A stretch of 64,000 nucleotides of DNA from Drechslerella dactyloides (Eukaryota > Ascomycota > Orbiliomycetes > Orbiliales > Orbiliaceae). The notes beneath the pieces are model-generated. The model saw nothing but the letters and a program-made list of their open reading frames with translations. It was not told the DNA's origin and did not search any database. How positions within the stretch are numbered: position 1 is the first letter of the stretch; every line of letters starts with the position of its first letter. Both the position numbers and the translations under genes were made by a program. Below, in pieces: positions 23,666-33,357 of the stretch. The DNA lies in contig JAGTWJ010000003.1 in assembly GCA_020064725.1 (NCBI GenBank), forward strand, positions 1,302,001 to 1,366,000, written 5' to 3'.

Positions 23666-26401
23666 CTAGAAGAACCGACTGGCCTCAATGATATCCGGGT
23701 CGTTGGCCGCGAAATCCCAGCCAACAATCCTCATGTCCTGGCTGCAGCACCAGACAAACCGCGCGTCGAACTGCAACTTGAACACCTTGTTTTGGTTCTG
23801 AGCCGCTGCGGCGGGGGCCGCCAGATTGTGGTTCTGCGGGTTCCAGGGCTGCGGGAGGAACTGCTGGACGTTGGCAGGTGGAATCGGTGCGACGTTGAAC
23901 TGCGGTGGCGGTGGATGCGGATGCGCGACCGGATGCGGATGCGGATGCGGCTGCGGGGGTGGAGCAGGAGCTGCATTGTTAGCGACGTGAGTATTGACGT
24001 TGATGAATGCGTTCTGGGCGGCGTTCAGGGCGGGATTCGCCGGGTTCGGTGGGGCGATGGCCGCTGGCGGGTTTGGCTGAGGGGGTGGTGGTGGCGGCGG
24101 CGGCGGTTGTTGCATGACAGCCGCATTTGCAGCTGCAGCTGCAGCTGCAGCCTGGGCCAGGTGGTGGTGGGATCTTGCAGGCGGCGCTTCGTTGACATGC
24201 CTCAAGATGCCGGTGGTCCTCCACGAAACACCATCTCTGAGGGAGCCAAAGATACCAGGGTTCTCGCCATCATCCAGCTCGCCATTCTCGTCCTCGCGTC
24301 GCCAGATCCGGATCGTCTCGTCGTATCCACCGCTGACGATCCTGGCGTTCCGCGGGCCGCCAGCTTGTACGGTCCTCACGAGACCGGTATGCCCTTCCAG
24401 CCTTGCGATTTCCGCCTGAGAAGCCTTGTCCCAGACCCGGATCGACTTGTCAGACGACCCTGACACGATCTTCACGCCATCGTACTGGATGCAGGCGATT
24501 CCCTTCTTATGGCCGACGTACGTCTTCTCGCAGTATCCGGTCTTCAGGTTCCACAGCTTGATCAGGCGGTCGCCGGATGCCGATACCACCTCGTCACCGT
24601 TCAACTGGATCGCATTGACCGCGGCGTTATGGCCGACGAGCGTGTGGATGAGAGTCAAAGGCGGTAGGTCCTTGGTGGGCCTCGCGTGACCGGTCATCTG
24701 GATGTAATGCGGCAGCTGCGACGGGTCGATCAACCGGTTGTTTCCGAGCTGGATTTGTCGTACCGCGGCTTCGTACTCCCCGTCCCCGAATTGTAGTCCA
24801 GCTCTCGACCATACCTTCACGCACTTGTCTTTTGAGCACGTGACAACGTATTTCTGGTTGAAACGCAAATTGAGCACGGATTCGGAGTGGGCCTTTGTGA
24901 TGGTCCGGAGACGTTCGCCGGTCGAAAACCTCCATACGATGACATTCGTGTCCGAGGAGCCGCTGAAAATCACATCTTCGTGGGCCGAGTCGTCGAACTG
25001 CAAGCAGAGGACGGATCCTTCGTGACCCGTCAAGGATTTCACGAGTCTGCGGCTGTGGATATTCCAGATCTTGATGGAACGGTCACGGGATCCGGAGAGC
25101 AGGTATTTGGCGGAGTGTTGGATGGTGTATATGCACTCGCTATGCCCTTCATGCGCGAAAGCGGGATCCGGCATCTGGAACGAGGTGTATTTGTTCGTCC
25201 GCCAATTCTCCTCAAGCTTCTTACGGTTCCGGAAGACGAAGGCCCAGTTGAGTCGAGGGTGCGTCAGCCCGTACGTCGTTATAGACGTGATGTTCGCCGG
25301 GTCGGCCGACGAAGCCGCCATCAGTATCGGATTCGTCCGCTGGGGCACGAATGGCGAAGGGTACATGTCCTCCTCATCCGGCGTGGTATGGCTCGACTGG
25401 AAGGAAGCAGGAGGCGTATGCTGCTGCGTGGAAAAGCTCGACATGGACCGCGGCTCGCTCCCCATAGTCGCGGCCGTGGACATGTTGTCAGTTGAAGAGC
25501 TGCCGCCGTTGTAGCCCACGAATCTGGTCCTCATGAACAGTTCGGCTTCCTGCTGCAGCTTCCTTTTGCTCTCGCCTCTCATTTCACGTTCGAATTCGAA
25601 GGCTTCCTCATCGTTCAGGGACCAGCCTTCGGCCCTGTAGAGCCCCTTCCAGAGCCGCGGCTCCATGGCGAACTTGCGCCATGTTCTGGATGCGAGGGAG
25701 GCATTGAGAAGGGACTTGGGAGGAAGATAGGAGAGGATTTGCAGCGAGAGCTCGGAGGGGAGGAGGGTGATGAAGTCAAGGTGGAGGACCGGGATTAGGC
25801 GCTCCACGATTGAGGCGATGGCTGAGGTCGGAAGCGAGCGAACAAGTTTGTATGCAAGCTCTGTTGGATATCCGAGTCAGTCAGCCGAACGTGCAAACGG
25901 TAAGAAGCGATAGCGATGATATATGTCTTGCAGGATCGGGTCAAACTCACCTTTCCGAACGTCGTCACTAAGGTCCATCATCCAGCGTGGCACTCTAACT
26001 TCGGCGGCACCCGAAGGTGAATCGGGCGGGCGGTAGTCGTCGTGGGCAGCGTCTTGGGATTCGCAGTGGGTTTCCTGGAAGGACTGGGACTCCTCGGCAC
26101 CCTCGCCGTAGCCTTCGTCCAACTTGAAGGAATGGGTCTTCCGGAGCAGCGGCGAGCCGGGACGCTTCAAGGACGGGCCGGGGTCGGGCCTGGGGAGGGA
26201 GGACTGGCGCGAGAGGACAGACGGCGGGTCAGCGGCAGCGGCAGCAGCAGAGGAGGAGGCCGAGGCCGAGGACGACGACGACGACGAGAAGGCAGCGGTG
26301 GAGATGGTCGGGAAGGCAGATGTCGATTGGAAGTCGGGGTGGCGGTCAGGCGAGGCAATGGGTGAATATCGGTCCGAAAGGGGGTCTCCGTCTGCTGACA
26401 T
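23666..26401 (-). CDS. F-box/WD40 protein, FWD-1/beta-TrCP type SCF substrate receptor
   Basis: Two exons, 25951-26401 and 23666-25860, in matching phase, giving 881 residues. Substrate-recognition subunit of an SCF ubiquitin ligase. The N-terminal ~130 residues are Ser/Ala/Pro-rich. A conserved segment PRWMMDLSDDVRK...LAYKLVRSLPTS leads into the F-box (about 178-230, ITLLPSELSLQILSYLPPKSL ... WRKFAMEPRLW). WD repeats begin near 389 (GHSECIYTIQ ... GSRDRSIKIWN), with six units to about 671. A ~135-residue Ala/Pro/His/Gln-rich insert (about 709-842) then separates the last blade (VFKLQFDARFVW..CSQDMRIVGWDF), and the protein ends IEASRFF. This arrangement resembles Neurospora FWD-1, which targets the clock protein FRQ; that orthology is inferred. 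MSADGDP at 26401 is preferred because the frame upstream is encoded by simple repeats. Confidence 0.9.
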
Positions 26402-26535
26402 TTGATAGAAGGATACGAGGCGAACCAGGAGCGGGAGGAGAGGAGAGGAGAGGGAGAGAGGAAGAAGAAGGGGAGAAATAAGGATGGTGGTAACTAATGC
26501 GATGCAGGCGGTGGTGGTAGAGGCGGTGGAGGCGG

Positions 26536-26563
26536 CAGCAGCAGCAGCAGCAGCAGCAGCAGC
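26536..26563. repeat. CAG trinucleotide run
   Basis: About nine uninterrupted CAG units lie 135-160 bp upstream of the F-box/WD40 start codon. On the transcribed strand of that gene this reads CTG, in the likely 5'UTR or core promoter. It is flanked by GGC/GGT-rich triplets. Confidence 0.85.
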
Positions 26564-26693
26564 GGTGGCAGTGGAGGTGGAGGTGGTGGAGGTGGTAGTA
26601 GGTAATAGTATAGTGACAAAAGTGTGTGTGTGGGCGGGTACGGCGGTCTGTCTGGGGAGGAGAGGAGGATGCTTCGGGGGAAGAGCGTCTGTC

Positions 26694-26723
26694 GGCAGGC
26701 AGGCAGGCAGGCAGGCAGGCAGG
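26694..26723. repeat. GGCA tetranucleotide run
   Basis: Seven consecutive GGCA units, about 290-320 bp upstream of the F-box/WD40 start codon. Related GGCA and GCAGGC copies recur near 26875-26905. This is a typical unstable microsatellite. Confidence 0.85.
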
Positions 26724-28655
26724 TGGTACTGTGCTTTGGGGGTGATTGGATTGGATTGGAGGGAGTGGTAGCGACGATGCAGCACGGCGGAAGAAGGAGC
26801 CTGGTTGGCCCGCTCAAACTAGCGGCTGTGGGGACAAACAAAAGCAGCAGGACCGGCAGCCAGGCCCCGTCCGCAGGCAGGCACAGCAGGCACCGGCTGG
26901 CAGGCTGGCAGGCTGGGAAGGAGCAGATCTGATCTGATCGATTGATCAGTATCACGGAAACAGACGATGCCGCCCTGGAGATTCATTTCATTCATTCATT
27001 TCATCGTTTTCAATTCCATCGCGCGGTGGTGGACTGACACTGAGATTGAAGGGCGCGATGTCAGGCCCGCTGACTAATCCGATTTATACCAACCGGGACA
27101 ACAACACCTGGCCGACTCGGGCGAACAACACCCACACCATCAATCGCAGCATCAACGATCATTTCAGGCCGGGGGGCAGGGAAAAGCAGCAGGCAGGAGA
27201 GAGAGGGAGAGAGGAGAGGACTGGCCACCGCCCACTCGACAGGGACATGGACCAGGGCACAAGGAAGACCAACAATCGACGTCGACGCCAGTCCCAATGC
27301 GCTCTGGGATGTGTGATGGCGCTGCTTCCGGCCTAACTAGCCTGAGCCTCGCGCGAGCTTGCCGTGCATCGAGCAGCTCGTTCGATGCGGCGTGCCAAAG
27401 ATGCAATACCATCGGTCTCTATCGTCCGTCCAGTTCTATGTACTCAGTATGTAGGATTTAAGTATGCATATGTGGACAGCAGCAGCAGCATTACCCTTAC
27501 TATGCTATAATAGCACAGTCGGCCATGTCTATAGATGATGATGGATGGCCCGGGCTGAAACCGCTCCACTCCCTCGCAGCTTGCCTTGTTGGGGGTGCCA
27601 TGCCCAGAAACAGCGGACAGCGGACAGCGGACACGACATGGACGTTGATTACCATAATCCCGATCGAGATGAGACCGCGCGAAAGAAACACCGCGATACG
27701 ATCTCCTCTCTCGTTACATACGACGTGCGGGCGTCCGAGACAAGAAAGAACACCACGCTCGCAAGCAGATCTCTCTCATCGCCGGCCGGGTAATCCCCAG
27801 CTGGCCCCCGGCTGACGGCGTCTCAGAGCGCACGAGATCGTTGACCGTTGACCGGCTGGCTGACTGGTTGTTGACAGTCCGGTATCGAATCTCAGAAACA
27901 GCATGTCTTTGCCTTCGATGCAATCCGCTGCAGCATCGGTGCTTGGACCATCCTGCTGCTCCTCTTCCTGCTCCCTCTCCGCTCTTTTACCCGTGCACCC
28001 TGCTCCCCGACTGTTTGCTCTATGTCGGCAAGCCGGTCGAGTAGGTAAGAAGTATCCAGCTCGAGCTACCGTCATGTATGACTTGCATTGAATTCCTGCT
28101 GCCAATTGCATTGCATTCGCATTGCATCCTTTCGTTCCTTTTTTCCTCCCCTCACGCTTGTTCATCCATGCGAAACCCCAGGTCGACTAGTCAGCCAGTC
28201 AGCGAGCTAAGGTCCGCCGCGGCCGGCTAGAAACGAAATGGCCGCCTTCACCTTGCCGGCTCGGCACCCTGCTAGCTCGCTGCTGCCCAACGGCGGACCT
28301 TCCAGCCAGCCAGCCACATCAACGCTCGAACCTGGTAGAACAGGAATCGTGGCACGATAGCCCTTAGCAGCCTGCATTAAGACGCCTTCCTTCTTCTTTT
28401 TCCCTCTCTCTCACATCGCTCGCCCGTTCAAGGAGACACAGAAGGATCCTGCGTCTACAGGATGACCTGCTCAGAATACTTTGCATGGTGTACAAGCGTG
28501 TGTCCTTGTCCTCGTTCTCCGGCAATCCGTCTGCATATCGCATGCATTCCGCATCCCATCCCCGTCACCTGAGAATCCCTTCAACATCACCCCATATACA
28601 TATCCTCGAAATAAAGTCAGACAGATCACTTTCCAGAATCACGATAACTCGAGTA

Positions 28656-28677
28656 TTTTTTTTTTTTTTTTTTTTTT
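28656..28677. repeat. Poly(T) run of 22 bases
   Basis: A single T homopolymer in the gene-free stretch. On the minus strand it is poly(A). It could be a nucleosome-depleting tract, or a relic of a retroposed poly(A) tail. No flanking target-site duplication was found by eye. Confidence 0.8.
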
Positions 28678-28988
28678 CTTAGCAGTCTGTGCATGGTCCA
28701 CCGCACAGCAAAGAGTTCTCAAGGCCCAGATGCAGCTCAAACCAGACTAACCTGCAAACGTATAACGATCTGACAAGAAACGAGACTCGAGCCTCCGAGC
28801 AGGAACTCACCTCAAAGAGGAGAATTAAAAACCCAATCTGCCTACTTTCCCCCCCACACACACCACCCCTTAACTTCGATCGCCCCCACACCCACCACGT
28901 TGCCAACAGTCCAAGAACGCGATAGATCTCATATGTCAGAGATTGAGCCCAAATTAAAATTGTGGATGTGACGGGTCAGAAAAATAAA

Positions 28989-29041
28989 TGGATGGATGGA
29001 TGGATGCTTGATATTCTGGATGGGATGGGATGGGATGGGAT
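28989..29041. repeat. Adjacent TGGA and TGGGA microsatellites
   Basis: A TGGA tetranucleotide run (about 28989-29006) is followed 12 bases later by a TGGGA pentanucleotide run (about 29019-29041). The two units differ by one G, suggesting slippage from a common seed. Confidence 0.8.
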
Positions 29042-29769
29042 GCCTGCCTGAGCGCTGCAAGCGAGCCCGTCACGTAACGTTCCACATGGCAGCACAATCA
29101 CATGCATCCCGTGCACCCGACTGGCTACCTGTTCTACTCGGTCCATCCTTATTTACTTACATGCTAAGTATTTGCCTCAGCGGACAAACGGGTAGCTGCG
29201 TGCTCAGCATGAATGTACTTCCTTTGCCTGACAATTAAGTAATTATCAGAGCGTGCGTACAATACAATGCCACCCAGCCTTGCGAAATTGCAGAGGTGAT
29301 AATTCGTGCGTGCGTGTGCATCTTGGAGGCGCTCGAGGCCTGCCAGCCAGCTGACAGGTTACCATGCGGTATATTTTCTTCTTTTAAATTTTTCACAGCG
29401 AACAAAGGGTTTTTTTCATATGCGCGCGCATCGCACATGCATGCATTGTTTAGCTTAGCTTAGCTACTTAACTAGCTTGCTCGTGGAGCGAGCGAGGCGT
29501 GCATAACGTTATATCGCCAGACGCACGCGCACTACTTAGCGAGAGGCGTCGGAAATCGATGAGACAAAACTTGACTATCGGCGTAGACGTCTAGATCCAA
29601 TGTGAGACCTGAATTGCATCTGCATGCATAGGATTCAACAACTAGCCCATCTTTTTCGATATATCACAATATGATACAGATATCAAACGCATTGCACGGT
29701 TGCAGAATACTATTACTACTTGTATACTTTATGCTAGCTCTAGGTTGCATTAGCTAAAACTTCACAGAC

Positions 29770-29784
29770 AGCTAGCTAGCTAGC
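29770..29784. repeat. CTAG tandem tetranucleotide
   Basis: Three to four CTAG units in a row. Each unit is itself palindromic. Similar CTAG/GCTAGC words occur at 29460-29485, 30410-30435 and 42870-42890. Confidence 0.7.
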
Positions 29785-30048
29785 TCTCCCTTGCAACTAC
29801 CGTGGCGACGACCGTGGCTATCCGTCCGATCTATCGACAAACCGGTATACATGACGCGAGACTAATGCATGCATGCACGCCAGTCTACTGCATTGGCCTC
29901 GCGATTCTCAGTTACTACTAAGCAATAGACATGGTACTCCTCTCCGGCACTTGGATGTCGGTAAGTACCTACCTAGTTGCAAAGTACACTTTTGGGTTAA
30001 CGGTAATCAAATTTCGAAATTCCCCCTCACGCGCGCAGCAGGGACTCG

Positions 30049-30064
30049 CGAATTCGCGAATTCG
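30049..30064. repeat. Perfect 16-bp palindrome
   Basis: CGAATTCGCGAATTCG, self-complementary without spacer, made of two overlapping CGAATTCG palindromes. It lies in the gene-free stretch between the F-box and RraA-like genes. Confidence 0.7.
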
Positions 30065-32022
30065 ATGGCTCTAACTTACTCGACCACTGTACAGCTGTAC
30101 CACGCGATCTAATTTATCGTGTCACAATTAATTAGAATTAATATAAACACTTTAAACAACCTACTAGCCAACCGTATCATATAGAATTTATAACTCGAAT
30201 TCAAGCTTTTCGTACGCACGTCCTGAATCTGGCTAGTTAGCCGTATATAGACCCAGCTTCTCGAGTTGATATCTTCGAGAGTTTAAGACAATCAAAGGGT
30301 GCATGGGGTTCGGTACACATGTACGGATACAGTCGAGTCTTCGCTTTCGGAAATGCAGCCATCGCCTGCTTTGACGTTCGATTAATTCCAAGCTAGTATA
30401 CTTTACTGTCTGAGCTAGCTGGCTGTCTGGCTAGCTGTCAGTCAGCTTGACTCGAGCGCTGGCTTGGCTGAGACAGCTGTAGCTGTAGCTGCTCTTGAGC
30501 CAATGTGTGGATTTCCCGGTAACCGGGTGGAATGCGTCCGACTTGCCGCTTTCCGAATCGATTACCCCATAAGACCGGGCGACCACACTACAACACAACA
30601 GCACTGCACGCGCTGTTCACGATATATATTTCCCGGACGAGTGGAAATTTAAAAGTAGAGCTAGATGGTGGATATCGCGATCTCAGAGAGTGGCTACGTA
30701 AGCTGATGCTACCAATTCTTTCCACGCTTCAAATGACAAGCTTATATAAAAGTGCAATACTCCCACCTGTTTTTGGTAGCATCATCTCCCTGAAATTGAG
30801 TCGTATACATAATTATGCACAAGTACTGGCTTCGCGCGTGCCGCGGGAGGGTCGAGGTTGCGAGACCGGTTCTCTGCGTTCCAGAAGAAGTCAAGTACCG
30901 CTAGAATCCAAAGGTGCGATATATATATACAACGACTGGTCACCGTGATCATGAAATTAGACGGTCTCGTATTCTCGTGCTTAGTCGCAGCTTTGAGCAA
31001 AATTTTCTCGAACACAACAACGAACGAGTTAGCCAGGGAGGAACTCCACGACCCTCAAAGTTCATCGGAGGAAATAGCTTCAGATAGATCTATGCATGGA
31101 CGAACTTCCATTAGAATACGTTCTCTATTAATTGAACACCGTTGATGTTACCGATACCGATGCAGATTCCTCTGTGAGGTGATGTACTCGTTGCAGTCTG
31201 TGGGCCGATCGAGGCTGCCTGAGTATATACATTACCCGTCAGCTGGTCTGCCGGTTTTGAAGGTTTAACTCTTCGACGTTTACCCGGATTTCCTCCGGGT
31301 TTGGCTTGCGAGATCACCCGTAGAAAGCATATATGCGTATACACACTGACACTTCAGAGTTCCTCGGGACTACTCGGTTCGACTTGTTCGTGTTCGCTAG
31401 CATTGGAATTTCAGTACTAGTATACTTCGTCAGCCGTGGAATTGCTTGGATTACCAAGTCGGTAGTGATGCAGACTAGTTAGCGAGCCTCTGTAATGCTT
31501 GGGAATCAAATCTCTCGAGGTATATGTTGTTTCTGTCATGACTTTAAGTCTATAAGCGCATGTGCCAGCTTCTAGAATTCTTCGTTCGAAAACGCCCTTG
31601 CTTAATTATATATGTGCTTTCGAAGAACCCGGTTAAAAAGCTTGACCTGCGACGCTAGCGCTTGGGGCTTTCCGGACGACATGCGTTTGGGGAAGTGCTA
31701 ACATTCAAAACGACAGGAAAGTGTGCTGATGATACCAGACGTCGTTCTAATTACAACAATGCATGCAGGACCGAGATAGGTGGTAAAAGTATGTACGCCC
31801 TAAATAGCTGCAGTCTTGAGGGCTGGTGCCGGAAGCAGCCGATAGTTTGATGCTTGCTCGGTCCAGCGGATTTGCCTCGCGTCCGCAGGTGTTGTGTTCG
31901 TTCGGCTCAAAAGCTGCATCCACCGCGACCCGCGACCTCGAATGTAGGTAGACGTCTTCATGCTTCGGATATAATTGGTGGGTTCTTTCCACACCGGCAC
32001 CCGTCACAGTATATCATCCACC

Positions 32023-33133
32023 ATGTCGCTCGACGATGACAAAATCGAGGCTCTCTCGGCCTACAATGCCTGTGATGTAAGTCCATCCTCCAAGTCACAA
32101 CCCGACTCCATGACGTCTATCAACAAAATGCAACGTACAACGCCGAAGCCCCAGCGAGATATCACATGCCAGCTTCGTTCACAAATATATCCAGCACGGC
32201 TCCTATGCGATATTCTAGATATTGCCAATTGTATCCGAATGACAAAGTTACATGCTAATAAACGTCTCATATCGATTCCCCGGGCGACATATAGATCTCA
32301 GATGCTCTTCTGAAGCTCAAGGTTCCCGGCGCCGGATTCCTCGCAGACATCAGTACGATATAAATACAGGACCCCACCAGCCGTTCGCGTTCCAAGCCGC
32401 ATTACTGACCACGTCGATGTTCGCATCGACGCATACTAGTCCTCCATACGCCAAATCACAACTCTTCCTTCCTGACCGTCTTCTCCTCAACCATCCCCCG
32501 CAAACCGCTCATCGCCCCGGCCCACACCGTCCTCTTCGCGCCAAAACACACCGACGCCCCGCCGACAACGCTGCATCCCAACACCCACTTCGCAGACCTC
32601 ACACCCTCGTCCGCCATAACCGTCATCTCCCAGCCCGCCGGCCAGCGCAACGCCGTCCTCGGCGGCCTCGTGGCCGGCAGAATCCAGGCGCTCGGCGGGG
32701 TAGGTGTTGTCGTCGACGGGCGGATACGCGACGTGGGCGAGTTGGTGTCGCTGGGCTTGCACGTGTGGGCGAAGGGGACTAGCACTGTCGGCGCGGGAGC
32801 GGAGGCGCGGTGTGTCGGTGTAGGCGGGGAGATCGAAGTCGAGGGCGTCAAAATCAACTCTGTAAGTTGCAGACCTCCGTGAGCTGATATAGGCGCTAGG
32901 TGTCGGAGGTTGGTGTGGATGTGTGCGTGTGGTCTGTGCTGATGCGGTGGTAGGGCGATATTATCTTTGCGGATCCCGTGAACGGCGTCGTTTGTATCCC
33001 GAAGGATAAGCTGGACGCCGTGCTCGACTTGCTACCGAAGATCACGGGTGCGGATGAGAAGGTCCGCGCGGATATCCTTGAGAAGGGAAGCGGCCTGCAG
33101 GAGGCGTTCACCAAGCACCGGCAGGGAATATAG
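32023..33133 (+). CDS. RraA-like aldolase/decarboxylase family protein
   Basis: Four exons: 32023-32076, 32295-32352, 32440-32861 and 32954-33133, in matching phases, giving 237 residues. The family includes 4-hydroxy-4-methyl-2-oxoglutarate/CHA aldolases, oxaloacetate decarboxylases and bacterial RraA, a regulator of RNase E. Fungal members are uncharacterised small metabolic proteins. Hallmarks: the N-terminal LSAYNACD|ISDALLKLKVPGAGFLADI; NAVLGGLVAGRIQALGGVGV; and the substrate/metal-binding loop VVVDGRIRDVGEL with the Gly-Arg-x-Arg-Asp core. Further on, WAKGTSTVGAG and GDIIFADPVNGVVCIPKDKL are also conserved. No targeting signal was seen, so a cytosolic location is likely. The 58-nt second exon was placed by homology and by its splice phase. 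Convergent with the TFIP11-like gene, 224 bp apart. Family assignment is strong; substrate unknown. Confidence 0.9.
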
Positions 33134-33357
33134 ATCAATTTGATCCCATAGTTCCCTCAAGTATGCTCTTCGGCCATGTATGGCCATAACTCAAAAGTCA
33201 GACTGATTGACGAGGTATCCGGGGGAAAAAATACGTCTGTATGGGGTATCATTGCAGCTAGATCTATACAAACACCCAAATTTCTATCGTACAAGTCCCG
33301 CCATGATTCGTGTCTGTGTGAGTACCATGGGCCTCAATCCAAAAAGGGATCAACCGG

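Larger units (their letters stand above)
26402..32022. other. 5.6 kb without recognisable gene, rich in simple repeats
   Basis: Lies between the F-box/WD40 start (leftward) and the RraA-like start (rightward), so it holds two divergent promoters and probably a long 5' leader for the F-box gene. Frames up to 150 codons near 26490-26955 on both strands are products of CAG and GGCA runs. From 28.9 to 31.9 kb the DNA contains many short palindromic words such as GCATGC, CTAGCTAG and GCTAGC. No spliced coding sequence, tRNA or transposon end could be identified. A non-coding RNA is possible but unsupported. Confidence 0.5.

Noticed and set aside
23792..25514. Plus-strand frames of 147-223 codons opposite the F-box/WD40 gene
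   Set aside because: Shadows of the WD40 coding sequence with no domain of their own.
26494..26955. 153-codon minus-strand frame with Pro/Leu runs
   Set aside because: Produced by reading the CAG, GGCA and GGT repeats upstream of the F-box gene; not protein-like.
28656..28677. Poly(T) run as the tail of a retroposon
   Set aside because: No element body, promoter boxes or target-site duplication seen next to it.
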